Origin: an uncultured Prevotellaceae bacterium
GTDB taxonomy: Bacteria; Bacteroidota; Bacteroidia; Bacteroidales; Muribaculaceae
DNA length: 64,000 nt
Direction of reading: 5' to 3'
Assembly: GCA_900318205.1 (NCBI GenBank)
Contig: ONJS01000006.1
Location: 62,001 to 126,000 of the forward strand
Part shown: positions 1 to 8,824 of the stretch, in pieces
Position numbering within the stretch: the first letter of the stretch is position 1
Layout: each line of letters opens with the position of its first letter
The notes under the pieces: model-generated
What the model was told of the DNA's origin: nothing
Seen by the model: only the letters and a program-made list of their open reading frames with translations
The model's database searches: none
Program-made: the position numbers and the translations under genes

Positions 1-7
1 ATATACT

Positions 8-15
8 TACCTTTG
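8..15 (+). promoter_or_regulatory. -7 promoter element for trkAH
   Basis: The octamer TACCTTTG matches the Bacteroidetes -7 consensus TAnnTTTG. It lies about 62 bases before the trkA start codon and would give a leader of roughly 55 bases. Confidence 0.6.
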
Positions 16-77
16 CCAGCGTGACTTTGTATTAATTCACGCATTACAGTTTATCGACCCTAACCCAAATTAAGTAT

Positions 78-1424
78 ATGAAAGTCATTATCGTAGGAGC
101 AGGAGCCATCGGAGCCCATCTTGCCGACCTGTTCTCCAAAATCAGGCAGGACATTGTCATCATTGATGACGACGAGGAAAAGCTTGAGCGCATCCAGGCC
201 GACTGTGACCTGATGACAATATACTCCTCTTCCAATACACCCATCAAATCGCTAAAAGAAGCAGGCGTGAAGAGCGCCGACCTTTTCATCGCCGTGACCC
301 GTGACGAGAACCTGAACCTGAGCCTCTGCGTACTGGCCAAGTCGATGGGGGCTCGCCAAACCGTTGCCAAGGTCGAAAACGTCGAGTTCACCGACCAGCA
401 AATCGTCAACTCGTTCAAGTCAGCCGGCATCTCGTCGATCATCTACCCCGACCAACTGGCAGCCATCGACATCGTCAACGGTCTGGAACTGACCTGGGCC
501 CGCCAGCGGTGGGAAGTGCATGGCGGCTTGCTCACGCTGCTGGGCATCAAGCTGAGGAACAGTTGCGAAATTCTCAACCAGCCCTTCAAGGACATCTTTA
601 AGCCCGATTCGCCCTACCACGTCGTCGCCATCAAGCGTGGCACGACGACCATCATACCCACTGGCAATGACATGCTCCTCGACGGTGACTATGCCTATTT
701 CATGACCACCAGGGAGTTTGTGCCCAACTTGAAACACATCATGGGCAAGAGTCATTATCCCGATGTGAAGAATGTCTTTATCGTGGGCGGCGGCAAGACT
801 GCCGTAAGGGTTGCCAACATGCTGCCCAGCGGGATGCGTGCCAAGATTTTTGAGAGCAACACCCATCGCTGCGAGGAACTCATTGAGCTGGTGGATACCG
901 ACCGTGTGATGATCATCAATGCCGACGGACGCTCGGTGGCCAACCTGATGGAAGAAAACATTAAGAGCGCTCAGGCCTTTATCGCATTGACAGGAAACGC
1001 CGAAGCCAACATCCTGGCATGCCTCACCGCCAAGCAGCTCGGCGTGAGCAAGACCATTGCCATGATCGAAAACATGGACTACATGGACATCGCCGGCAAT
1101 GTCGATATCGGGACCATCATCAACAAGCAGGCCCTCACTGCCAGCCACATTTACCAACTGCTGCTCAACGGAGACGTCCGCAACATGCGCAACCTGCTGA
1201 CTGTCAATGCCGACGTGGCAGAATTTACAGCCCATCCCGGTTCACGCATCACCCGCAAGCGGGTGCGTGACCTTGACTTCCCTGTCGAAGCCGAGTTGGG
1301 TGGCATCGTCCGCAGCGGCAAGGGTTTACTCGTGAACGGCAACACACTGATTGAGCCAGGCGATATCGTGGTTGTCTTCTGCCACGGAACAGAAATCAGC
1401 CGCATTGAAAAGTATTTCATCTGA
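78..1424 (+). CDS. trkA: Trk potassium uptake protein TrkA
   Basis: Cytoplasmic NAD-binding gating subunit of the Trk K+ transporter. The 448-aa protein has two RCK units, each with a Rossmann N-domain and a C-domain. The first dinucleotide-binding glycine motif is GAGAIG at residues 7-12, followed by the acidic strand end IIDDDE. The second unit begins near residue 232 (NVFIVGGGK). Length and tandem arrangement are typical of TrkA. The channel gene trkH follows after 8 bases, so the two subunits are almost certainly cotranscribed from the promoter at 8-15. Confidence 0.95.
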   Translation: MKVIIVGAGAIGAHLADLFSKIRQDIVIIDDDEEKLERIQADCDLMTIYSSSNTPIKSLKEAGVKSADLFIAVTRDENLNLSLCVLAKSMGARQTVAKVENVEFTDQQIVNSFKSAGISSIIYPDQLAAIDIVNGLELTWARQRWEVHGGLLTLLGIKLRNSCEILNQPFKDIFKPDSPYHVVAIKRGTTTIIPTGNDMLLDGDYAYFMTTREFVPNLKHIMGKSHYPDVKNVFIVGGGKTAVRVANMLPSGMRAKIFESNTHRCEELIELVDTDRVMIINADGRSVANLMEENIKSAQAFIALTGNAEANILACLTAKQLGVSKTIAMIENMDYMDIAGNVDIGTIINKQALTASHIYQLLLNGDVRNMRNLLTVNADVAEFTAHPGSRITRKRVRDLDFPVEAELGGIVRSGKGLLVNGNTLIEPGDIVVVFCHGTEISRIEKYFI

Positions 1425-1432
1425 GCACTACC

Positions 1433-2893
1433 ATGTTCAATAGCCGATTGATATTCAAAATTCTAGGCACACTGCTCTGGATAGAGGCAGCATTCATGAC
1501 GCTGAGCCTCATCTTGGCCCTGTGCTACCAGGAGAGCGACATCATGCCTTTTGCCGTGACAATCGCCCTCACCGCACTAGTGGGAACAGGACTGAGGCTC
1601 CTGCTTGGACGCCATGCCGATAGTGCATTGAGCCGCCGTGACGCCTATCTGCTGGTCACGGTCGTCTGGATAGCCTTTGCGCTGTTCGGGATGCTGCCGT
1701 TTCTCATCGGCGGATATATCGACAATGCCACCGACGCCTTCTTTGAGACCATGTCAGGACTGACGACGACAGGAGCGACATGCATCGACAAGGTGGAAGG
1801 CCTGCCTCACGGCCTGCTCTTCTGGCGTTCATTGACACAATGGATAGGCGGGTTGGGAATTGTTTTCTTCACCATCGCCATCATTCCATCCTTTGTCGGC
1901 GGTTCGGTCAAGGTCTTTGCCGCCGAAGCGACCGGCCCCATCAAAAGCAAGATGCATCCTCGATTGACGACCAGCGCCAAGGCCCTGTGGGGCATCTATC
2001 TGCTGTTGACCGCTGTTTGTGCCGCACTGTTTTTCGTCTTCGGCATGGGCCCGTTCGACGCCATCAACTATGCCATGACAATCACTGCCACTGGGGGCTT
2101 TGCCACCCATGACGCCAGCACGGGCTACTTCAACAATGCCGCCATCGACTACACCGCTATCGTGTTCATGTTCCTCTCGGGCATGAGTTTCGCCTTGCTC
2201 TATGCAGCGTTGTTCAAGGGCAAGGTCAAGCAGTTGCTCAAGAATGCCGAGGTCCGTCTCTATGGAGCGTTGGCGCTAACATCCACCGTCCTCATTGTCT
2301 TTTTCCTGCTGCGGTACAACAACTACGATGTCGCCGACGCCATCCGCGTTGCCTTGTTCCAGGTCGTATCGTTCCTGACCACTACCGGAATGTTTAACGA
2401 GGACGCTGCCCAGTGGCACCACATCACGTGGGTAATCCTGAGCTTGTGCATGTTCTTTGGCGGATGTGCAGGGAGCACGGCGAGTGGATTCAAGTGCGCT
2501 CGCGGAGTCATCGCATTGAAAATCCTGCGCAACGAGATTCGCCACATGCTGCATCCCAAGGCACTGCTGCCCCTCAAGGTCAATGACTCGACCGTACACA
2601 CGTCAGGGCAAATCACGCTGCTGGCGTTCTTTCTTGCCTATATCACCCTGTGCTTTACCGCTTACTTCATCATGATTCTCGCTGGCGTGGACAGCACCAA
2701 CTCCTTTACCATCGCCTTGAGTTGCGGCAGCAACGTGGGTCCCACTTTGGGCTTGGAAATCGGACCCACCATGTCATGGAGCATCCTGCCAGCCATGGTC
2801 AAGTGGATTCTATCGCTCCTGATGCTGATGGGGCGTCTTGAGATCTTCACTGTCCTGGTCATCTTCACTCCTTCATTCTGGAAAAACCACTGA
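1433..2893 (+). CDS. trkH: Trk potassium uptake membrane subunit TrkH
   Basis: Integral membrane K+-translocating subunit, 486 aa and strongly hydrophobic along its length. Selectivity-filter-type segments are visible, such as SGLTTTGAT near residues 107-115 and TATGGFATH near 220. These are typical of the SKT superfamily, in which four related M1-P-M2 units form the pore. It starts 8 bases after trkA and forms an operon with it. K+ uptake would be gated by nucleotide binding to TrkA. Confidence 0.94.
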   Translation: MFNSRLIFKILGTLLWIEAAFMTLSLILALCYQESDIMPFAVTIALTALVGTGLRLLLGRHADSALSRRDAYLLVTVVWIAFALFGMLPFLIGGYIDNATDAFFETMSGLTTTGATCIDKVEGLPHGLLFWRSLTQWIGGLGIVFFTIAIIPSFVGGSVKVFAAEATGPIKSKMHPRLTTSAKALWGIYLLLTAVCAALFFVFGMGPFDAINYAMTITATGGFATHDASTGYFNNAAIDYTAIVFMFLSGMSFALLYAALFKGKVKQLLKNAEVRLYGALALTSTVLIVFFLLRYNNYDVADAIRVALFQVVSFLTTTGMFNEDAAQWHHITWVILSLCMFFGGCAGSTASGFKCARGVIALKILRNEIRHMLHPKALLPLKVNDSTVHTSGQITLLAFFLAYITLCFTAYFIMILAGVDSTNSFTIALSCGSNVGPTLGLEIGPTMSWSILPAMVKWILSLLMLMGRLEIFTVLVIFTPSFWKNH

Positions 2894-2941
2894 TAATCAA
2901 AAAAAAGAGCGAAAAAGTTTTTCCAGTTCAAAAAATGGTTG

Positions 2942-2949
2942 TACCTTTG
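2942..2949 (+). promoter_or_regulatory. -7 promoter element for rpmE
   Basis: TACCTTTG matches TAnnTTTG and lies in the gap after trkH. It is 75 bases before the L31 start codon, leaving room for a leader of about 70 bases that could carry autogenous control. Confidence 0.6.
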
Positions 2950-3024
2950 CACGCCATTACAAAAAATAGGCGTTTACCACCGCCAAAATATTGTAAGTTT
3001 AACATTTAAAGATATATCGAAACA

Positions 3025-3279
3025 ATGAAGAAGGATATCCATCCCAGCAACTATCGCGAGGTTGCTTTCAAGGACATGTCTAATGAGGAGGTCTTCATCA
3101 CCCGCAGCACGGTGAACACCAAGGAGACCATTGAGATCGACGGTACCACCTATCCCCTGGTGAAGCTTGAGATTACCAACACCTCACACCCGTTCTTCAC
3201 CGGTAAGCAGAAGCTCGTCGACACCGCAGGTCGCGTGGACAAGTTCATGCAGCGCTACGGCAACCGCAAGAAGAAATAA
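3025..3279 (+). CDS. rpmE: Ribosomal protein bL31, type B
   Basis: An 84-aa large-subunit ribosomal protein. The start MKKDIHP.NYREV, the internal [20 protein letters not shown] block and the basic C-terminus are diagnostic of L31. It contains no cysteines, so it is the zinc-independent type B form, usual as the sole copy in Bacteroidales. It has its own promoter and a hairpin downstream at about 3333-3366. Confidence 0.95.
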   Translation: MKKDIHPSNYREVAFKDMSNEEVFITRSTVNTKETIEIDGTTYPLVKLEITNTSHPFFTGKQKLVDTAGRVDKFMQRYGNRKKK

Positions 3280-3332
3280 GAAGACATCCCGTCACCGCCG
3301 TGAGCGCTCACGGCCCAGACTCAGAAAACACA

Positions 3333-3366
3333 GCGGCGCACCTTCATCAACGAGGGTGCGTCGCTT
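3333..3366 (+). terminator. Hairpin downstream of rpmE, probable terminator
   Basis: An imperfect stem pairs AGCGGCGCACC with GGGTGCGTCGCT around an AT-rich loop. It is followed by TTGCTATTGTT rather than a strict T-run, so it is a weak intrinsic terminator candidate. Confidence 0.45.
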
Positions 3367-3376
3367 GCTATTGTTA

Positions 3377-3563
3377 TAACGTGAGTTCGATGAAAAAAGT
3401 ACTGATACTCAACTCTTCCGCGATGTAGAGACGCAAAATCTTGCGTCTAAAGGGTAGCATTTTGGTAATGTCTAACGTTTGGAGACGCAAAATTTTGCGT
3501 CTCTACATGTCTCAGCTGCTAACTAGTTGAGTTCAAGAGTATATTCACGTCGAAATCACGTTA
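3377..3563. repeat. 187-bp MITE-like inverted-repeat element
   Basis: The outer ends are inverted repeats: TAACGTGAGTTCGA at 3377-3390 and, reading inward on the other strand, TAACGTGATTTCGA at 3550-3563. A second matching pair (ACTCAACT/AGTTGAGT) lies inside. The core at 3425-3506 is itself bounded by GTAGAGACGCAA and its complement. It holds two palindromes, AGACGCAA-AATC-TTGCGTCT and the perfect AGACGCAAAATTTTGCGTCT (3483-3502). There is no coding capacity. A relative of the core lies inside the gene at 28706-30124, and a diverged copy of one end is at 45042-45081. Confidence 0.65.
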
Positions 3564-3705
3564 ATATACTTGATTATAGAACAACTTCTCATAAGCATGA
3601 TAAAGTTCAGTGATGGTATTACCATAGCCTAAACAGCAGCAAGTGCAACAGGTCACCACAAGAGCCGCAGTTGCAGGCATCAGGCGTTTTAGTGGTTCAG
3701 CGGAC

Positions 3706-3792
3706 AAAAGGTGGGGACTGCGGGCGTGGTCGTAGACCACAGCAAGGCCAGCGGCCTTGTCGAGGTCTTCGACCTCATAGTCCCCACCTTTT
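3706..3792. repeat. Four-way-junction hairpin element
   Basis: A perfect 14-bp closing stem (AAAAGGTGGGGACT at 3706-3719 with its complement at 3779-3792) encloses three consecutive hairpins with three-base loops. These are GTGGTC-GTA-GACCAC (3726-3740), CAAGGCC-AGC-GGCCTTG (3743-3759) and GAGGTC-TTC-GACCTC (3762-3776). The whole 87 bases can fold as a cloverleaf in RNA or a cruciform in DNA. It lies in a gene-free gap, just beyond the stop codon of the minus-strand gene that ends at 3823. Confidence 0.65.
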
Positions 3793-3822
3793 ATCGGGTG
3801 AGGTATTTCTCCTTGAGCGAAC

Positions 3823-4443
3823 TCATTGCTCAGGTTCAATAATTTTGTCATCCACAGCGATGGGATGATTCTCAACAACCTGATTATCGGTTGGTTGTGT
3901 GATGGCACGGCGCACACGACGCTCAGCGAGATACTCCTGCAGGCTCGTGAAGTTGAACAGCAACAGACAGATGCCCGTAATGAGCACAACGACAGGCACA
4001 TTCTCACGCAGTGACGGCACCACGAGTGAAAGGATGCCGCACAAAGCCACAATCACAGGGCACAGGTGATACCAGCCCTTAGTCTTCAGGCTATCGCGCG
4101 ACAAGAACAGGTAGATGATGTGGAACAACCCGAGAACAATGAGCAGCAGTGCCATAAACATCTGCAGGATGCCATCAAACAAGTGTGCCTTGATGATCAT
4201 CACCAATCCGAAGCACAAGCCGCCCACAGCGGGCAGCACGCCCAGGTAGTCAGTACTGGTGCGGGCATCGGAATGGCGCACGGCAACCATGATCAGGTAA
4301 ATGATTGCTGGTAACAAGAACATGGCACCCATCACACGGCACCCCCACAACATGACGTTGGGAACACCATGAAAAATGATAAGAATGATACCAGCCAATA
4401 GTAATACAACATTTGTAAGGAGGTTAATACTTACCTTTTTCAT
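3823..4443 (-). CDS. Multi-pass membrane protein, DUF308-like
   Basis: A 206-aa protein with about six hydrophobic helices in the first 155 residues, paired as short hairpins (for example LLTNVVLLLAGIILIIFHG and VPVVVLITGICLLLFNF). A hydrophilic acidic tail of about 40 residues is probably cytoplasmic. The pattern resembles the DUF308/HdeD family of small six-helix membrane proteins, but I see no diagnostic motif. It is divergent from the lipid kinase gene at 4552. No function is assigned. Confidence 0.8.
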   Translation of the reverse strand: MKKVSINLLTNVVLLLAGIILIIFHGVPNVMLWGCRVMGAMFLLPAIIYLIMVAVRHSDARTSTDYLGVLPAVGGLCFGLVMIIKAHLFDGILQMFMALLLIVLGLFHIIYLFLSRDSLKTKGWYHLCPVIVALCGILSLVVPSLRENVPVVVLITGICLLLFNFTSLQEYLAERRVRRAITQPTDNQVVENHPIAVDDKIIEPEQ

Positions 4444-4537
4444 TAGTTTTTTGCAATATTTAATGAGTTGTTAATAATTTTTCCACAAAAATACCCTAAA
4501 AACATCTATTATCAAAAAATATCACATAAAAAAGTAT

Positions 4538-4545
4538 TATCTTTG
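4538..4545 (+). promoter_or_regulatory. -7 promoter element directly at the lipid kinase start
   Basis: TATCTTTG matches TAnnTTTG. Its last base is only 6 nucleotides before the ATG at 4552, so the transcript probably starts at or within a few bases of the start codon. Confidence 0.6.
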
Positions 4546-4551
4546 CAGGGA

Positions 4552-5469
4552 ATGGAAGAGAAACGAAGACACATAGTCGCTATCATTAATCCAGTGTCGG
4601 GTACAGGCAACAAGGATAAGTTACCACGCCTAATCGACACCGTCGTAAACCACGACACCAATGACGTGAGCATTATCGCAACAGAATATCCCGGTCACGC
4701 CCGTGAGATTGCCGCCCAAGCCGTCAGTGACGGAGCCGATGTGGTAGTCGCCATCGGAGGCGACGGCACCGTCAACGAGGTGGGCAGCGCCCTGTGCAAC
4801 ACCAATACCGCCCTTGCCATCATCCCAGTCGGTTCAGGAAACGGCCTGGCACGCCACCTGCGCATCCCGATGAATGCCAGTCGAGCCCTGCAAGTGCTCA
4901 ACAATGGCGCTGTCGGGCAATTTGATTACTGTACCATTAACGGCAGGCCATTCTTCTGCACCTGTGGCATGGGCTTTGATGCCGAGGTGAGCTATAAGTT
5001 CTCCAACGAGGGCACACGCGGCTTCATCACCTATATTAAGTCAACACTTAAGGAGTATTTCAAGTACAAGCCCAAGGAATACCTGATCGACATTGATGGT
5101 GCCAAGCTCAAGGAGAAAGCCTTTGTCATCGCTTGCTGCAACGCGGCACAATATGGCAACAACGCCTTTATCGCCCCGCGCGCGACCATGCAGGACGGCT
5201 TGATTGACATTACGGTGATGCACCCCTTCAATTTCATCTCAAGTCCCATCCTTGGCGCTCGCCTGTTCCTGAAACAGCTTGACCGCGATCACCACGTGAG
5301 CATCTACCGCGGCAAGCGCATCGTCATTGACCGCCAAAGCGACGAAATCATGCACATCGACGGTGATCCCATGAAGATGCCCGCCCATATCGTCATCGAA
5401 ATCGTAAGCAAAGGCATCAACATCTTGGTGCCCCCCTCCCTTCTTGACGACACTGAAACCAACAACTAG
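4552..5469 (+). CDS. Diacylglycerol kinase-family lipid kinase
   Basis: ATP-dependent lipid kinase of the DAGK catalytic family (YegS/DgkB type), 305 aa from this start. The nucleotide-binding elements are NPVSGTGNK (about residues 13-21) and GGDGTVNEV (about 69-77), then PVGSGNGLARHL. The C-terminal half matches the beta-sandwich of this family. The frame is open 84 bases further upstream, but that would start upstream of the promoter octamer. The family normally begins a few residues before the NPxSG motif, so 4552 is chosen. The substrate (diacylglycerol, sphingoid base or similar) cannot be told from sequence. Confidence 0.9.
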   Translation: MEEKRRHIVAIINPVSGTGNKDKLPRLIDTVVNHDTNDVSIIATEYPGHAREIAAQAVSDGADVVVAIGGDGTVNEVGSALCNTNTALAIIPVGSGNGLARHLRIPMNASRALQVLNNGAVGQFDYCTINGRPFFCTCGMGFDAEVSYKFSNEGTRGFITYIKSTLKEYFKYKPKEYLIDIDGAKLKEKAFVIACCNAAQYGNNAFIAPRATMQDGLIDITVMHPFNFISSPILGARLFLKQLDRDHHVSIYRGKRIVIDRQSDEIMHIDGDPMKMPAHIVIEIVSKGINILVPPSLLDDTETNN

Positions 5470-5517
5470 AATCTACTGAAAGATTAACCAGAAGATATAA
5501 AACCAAAATAAGACCTT

Positions 5518-7476
5518 ATGAGTTATCTGAAATTTGACAAAAACCTGATGATCAACTTGGAGCAGTCACTGCCCAAGGAGATGTTGCGCACCAACCAGTC
5601 GGGAGCCTATCACTGCACTACCATTGTGGGCTGTAACACCCGCAAGCAGCACGGCCTGCTGGTTATCCCGGTGCCCGAGCTTGATGACAACAACCACGTG
5701 TTGCTGTCCTCGCTCGACGAGACGGTCATCCAACATGGAGCCCCATTCAACTTGGGTCTGCACCGCTACAAGGGTGACACCTACAGTCCCAACGGACACA
5801 AGTACATCCGTGAATACAACTGCGAGCGCGTGCCCACCACAACCTACCGCGTGGGCGGTGTGATCCTGAAGAAGGAGAAAATCTTCATCACCCACGAGAA
5901 CCGCATTCTCATCCGCTACACGCTGGTGGATGCCCACTCGGCGACGACGCTGCAGTTCAGGCCCTTCCTGGCCTTCCGCAACGCCAACGACCTGTGTGTA
6001 GAGAATGCTGTTGCCAGCCGTGAATACCAGGAGGTTTCTAACGGTATTTCCACCTGCATGTATAATGGCTATCCCACGCTGTACATGCAGATGAACCACA
6101 AGCCCAAGTTCGTGTTTGACCCCCATTGGTACAAAAACATCGAGTACACCAAGGACCAGGAGCGCGGCATCCCCTACAGCGAGGACCTGTATGTGCCCGG
6201 CTATTTCGAGGTCGAGATCAAGAAGGGTGAGCCCCTCATCTTCTCGGCTGGCGTCGAGGAAGTGAATACCAGGACGCTGACCAAGATGTATGAGGACGAG
6301 ATCAAGCCGCGCACACCGCGCACGAGCTTCTACAACTGCATGAAGAACAGCGCCAAGCAGTTCTACATCACCAATAAGGAAGGTCACTACCTGCTGGCAG
6401 GTTATCCTTGGTTCAAGATCCGTGCCCGCGACGAGTTTATTGCCCTGCCTGGTTGTACGCTGTCAGTACACCACCGTCAGGACTTCGAGCTCATCATGGA
6501 CACTGCCCAGCGTGCACTCAACGACTGGATGCGTGACGGAACGCTCGACAAGCACCTTGTTGGTCTGGACCTGCCCGACGTGCCCCTGTGGGCCATCTGG
6601 GCAGTACAGCGCTATGCCCATGACCTGAATGCCGAAGCTGCCCGTGAGCGCTACGGCAAACTGGTCATGGATATCATCAACTTTATTGCCGACGGCCACC
6701 ATCCTAACCTCAAGCTGGATCATAACGGCCTGATTGCCACCGACGGAACCAAGCGCCCCGTCTCGTGGATGAACAGCACCCACCCCGACGGCACGCCGCT
6801 GATCCCGCGCACGGGCTATCTGGTAGAGTTCAACGCCCTGTGGTATAACGCACTGCGCTTTGCCACCGAGGAGCTCTTTGTTGACCGTTATGACGAGAAG
6901 GACTTTGTAGAGCGCTGCAACGAGATTGCCGACAAGTGCAAACCAGCGTTCATCGAGACCTTCATGACCGACTACGGCTATCTGTACGACTACGTGAACG
7001 GCAGTTATACCGACCTGAGCGTGCGGCCCAACATGATCATTGCCGCCGCTACCGACTACAGTCCCCTGGACCGCCGCCAGCGCAAACGCGTGTTGGATAT
7101 CACAACCCGCGAGCTGCTGACGCCCAAGGGCCTGCGCACCCTCAGTCCCAACAGCTACGGCTACATCCCCTGGTATCTAGGCACCCCCGAGGAACGCCAG
7201 ACCGCTTATTATGCCGGCAGCGCCCGTCCCTGGCTGATGGACTTCTACAGCAAGGCCTACATCCGCGTCTTCGGCCTGAACAGCATCTCATTCATTGAGC
7301 GTATGATGATCGGCTTCGAGGACGAGATGAAGGAAGGCTGCATCGGCTCGTTGAGCGAACTCTATGACGGCAACCCGCCCTTTATCGGCCGCGGTGCCGT
7401 GAGCTTCGCCCCTAACGTGGGTGGCATCCTGCGCGTGCTGCGCACCTTCAAGAACCTGCACATCATTGACGAATAA
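5518..7476 (+). CDS. Glycogen debranching enzyme (amylo-alpha-1,6-glucosidase)
   Basis: A 652-aa cytoplasmic enzyme that hydrolyses alpha-1,6 branch points of glycogen. The N-terminal beta-sandwich has the family signature TNQSGAYHCTTIVGCNTRKQHGLLV (about residues 26-50). The C-terminal (alpha/alpha)6 barrel, from about residue 270, has GYPWFKIRARDEFIALPG and the acidic SVRPNMIIAA segment. This is the short Bacteroidetes-type GH133 form. It is first in a three-gene alpha-glucan operon with the glycosyltransferase 13 bases downstream and GH57 after it. No clear promoter was found in the 48 bases before it. Confidence 0.92.
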   Translation: MSYLKFDKNLMINLEQSLPKEMLRTNQSGAYHCTTIVGCNTRKQHGLLVIPVPELDDNNHVLLSSLDETVIQHGAPFNLGLHRYKGDTYSPNGHKYIREYNCERVPTTTYRVGGVILKKEKIFITHENRILIRYTLVDAHSATTLQFRPFLAFRNANDLCVENAVASREYQEVSNGISTCMYNGYPTLYMQMNHKPKFVFDPHWYKNIEYTKDQERGIPYSEDLYVPGYFEVEIKKGEPLIFSAGVEEVNTRTLTKMYEDEIKPRTPRTSFYNCMKNSAKQFYITNKEGHYLLAGYPWFKIRARDEFIALPGCTLSVHHRQDFELIMDTAQRALNDWMRDGTLDKHLVGLDLPDVPLWAIWAVQRYAHDLNAEAARERYGKLVMDIINFIADGHHPNLKLDHNGLIATDGTKRPVSWMNSTHPDGTPLIPRTGYLVEFNALWYNALRFATEELFVDRYDEKDFVERCNEIADKCKPAFIETFMTDYGYLYDYVNGSYTDLSVRPNMIIAAATDYSPLDRRQRKRVLDITTRELLTPKGLRTLSPNSYGYIPWYLGTPEERQTAYYAGSARPWLMDFYSKAYIRVFGLNSISFIERMMIGFEDEMKEGCIGSLSELYDGNPPFIGRGAVSFAPNVGGILRVLRTFKNLHIIDE

Positions 7477-7489
7477 AACGACAAGAGAT

Positions 7490-8752
7490 ATGAAAGCATT
7501 AATGTTTGGCTGGGAGTTCCCCCCTCACATCCTGGGAGGACTGGGAACAGCAAGTTACGGCTTGACCAAGGGCATGTGGCAGAACGGAGACATGGATATC
7601 ACCTTTGTCATCCCCAAGCCTTGGGGCGACGAGCCTAAAGAATTTGCCAACATCATCGGTGCCAACTCTACACCTATAGCTTGGCGCGATGTGAATATGG
7701 ATTATGTGAAAAGCCGCATCGGCGATGTGATGGACCCGCAGCTGTATTTTGACCTGCGCAACCACATCTATGGCGACTTCAACTACATGAGCACCAACGA
7801 CCTGGGGTGCATCGAGTTTTCGGGCCGTTATCCCGAGAACCTGCTGGAAGAAATCAACAACTACAGCATCGTGGCAGGCGTCATCGCCCGTACCGTGGAC
7901 TGCGACGTCATCCACAGCCACGACTGGCTCACCTACCCTGCCGGCATCCACGCCAAGCAGGTGACGGGCAAGCCGCTGGTCATCCACGTGCATGCTACCG
8001 ATTTTGACCGCTCACGCGGCAATGTCAACCCCACGGTCTTCAGCATCGAGAAGGACGGTATGAACAATGCCGACCACATCATCACCGTGAGCAACCTCAC
8101 GCGCCGCACCGTCATCGAGAAATACGGCATCAGCCCCGACAAGGTGACCACCGTTCACAATGCTGTGGAACCCCTGAACGAGGAACTGCTCAACCTGGAG
8201 GCGCCTCCCGGCAAGACCAGCAAAGTCATCACATTCCTGGGCCGCATCACGATGCAAAAGGGCCCCGAGTACTTCGTAGAGGCTGCTGCACAGGTGTTGC
8301 ACAAGGTGAATAATGCCCAGTTTGTCATGGCTGGCAGCGGTGACATGATGGACAAGATGATTCGCCTCGCCGCCAAGCGCGATATCGCCGACCGCTTCCA
8401 CTTCACTGGCTTCCTCAAGGGCAAGCAGGTGTATGAGATGCTGGCAGCCAGCGACGTGTATATCATGCCTAGTGTGAGTGAGCCGTTCGGCATCTCACCG
8501 CTCGAGGCGATGCAGATGGGCGTGCCGTCCATCATCAGCAAGCAGAGCGGCTGTGCCGAGATTCTGGACAACGTCATCAAGATTGACTACTGGGATACTA
8601 ATGCCATGGCCGATGCCATCTACAGCATCATCAAGTATCCCGCCATGTATAACGAGTTGCGTGAGCAGGGCCTTGCCGAGGTCAACCAGATTACCTGGGA
8701 TAAAGCCGGTGCCAAGGTTATCAACATCTACCGTAACCTCATCAACCGTTAG
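7490..8752 (+). CDS. Glycosyltransferase family 4/5, probable glycogen synthase-like
   Basis: A 420-aa GT-B glycosyltransferase. The N-terminal ALMFGWEFPPHILGGLGTASYGL loop is typical of starch/glycogen synthase-like enzymes in this operon type. The C-terminal domain has FLGRITMQKGPEYFVEAA and the nucleotide-sugar binding E-x7-E segment SEPFGISPLEAMQMG. The frame is open upstream into the debranching gene, but the ATG at 7490, 13 bases after that stop, begins exactly at the conserved MKALMFGWE. It probably extends an alpha-1,4-glucan. The donor (UDP- or ADP-glucose) is not evident. Confidence 0.9.
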   Translation: MKALMFGWEFPPHILGGLGTASYGLTKGMWQNGDMDITFVIPKPWGDEPKEFANIIGANSTPIAWRDVNMDYVKSRIGDVMDPQLYFDLRNHIYGDFNYMSTNDLGCIEFSGRYPENLLEEINNYSIVAGVIARTVDCDVIHSHDWLTYPAGIHAKQVTGKPLVIHVHATDFDRSRGNVNPTVFSIEKDGMNNADHIITVSNLTRRTVIEKYGISPDKVTTVHNAVEPLNEELLNLEAPPGKTSKVITFLGRITMQKGPEYFVEAAAQVLHKVNNAQFVMAGSGDMMDKMIRLAAKRDIADRFHFTGFLKGKQVYEMLAASDVYIMPSVSEPFGISPLEAMQMGVPSIISKQSGCAEILDNVIKIDYWDTNAMADAIYSIIKYPAMYNELREQGLAEVNQITWDKAGAKVINIYRNLINR

Positions 8753-8764
8753 CAATCAAGAAAA

Positions 8765-8782
8765 TCTAGACCATCTAGAATG
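8765..8782. repeat. Two-unit TCTAGNNNN nonamer repeat
   Basis: Two adjacent 9-bp units, TCTAGACCA and TCTAGAATG, lie in the gap between the glycosyltransferase and GH57 genes. This is the shortest member of the nonamer family also at 15238, 37739 and 39314. Confidence 0.5.
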
Positions 8783-8824
8783 AATAAGATTCAAGAAAAC
8801 AAAACATAAAACGACAATAAGAAT

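Noticed and set aside
3561-4052. A minus-strand frame of 163 codons through the four-way-junction element
   Set aside because: It overlaps the membrane protein gene in another frame and its 3' half is just translated hairpins and Cys-rich low-complexity sequence.
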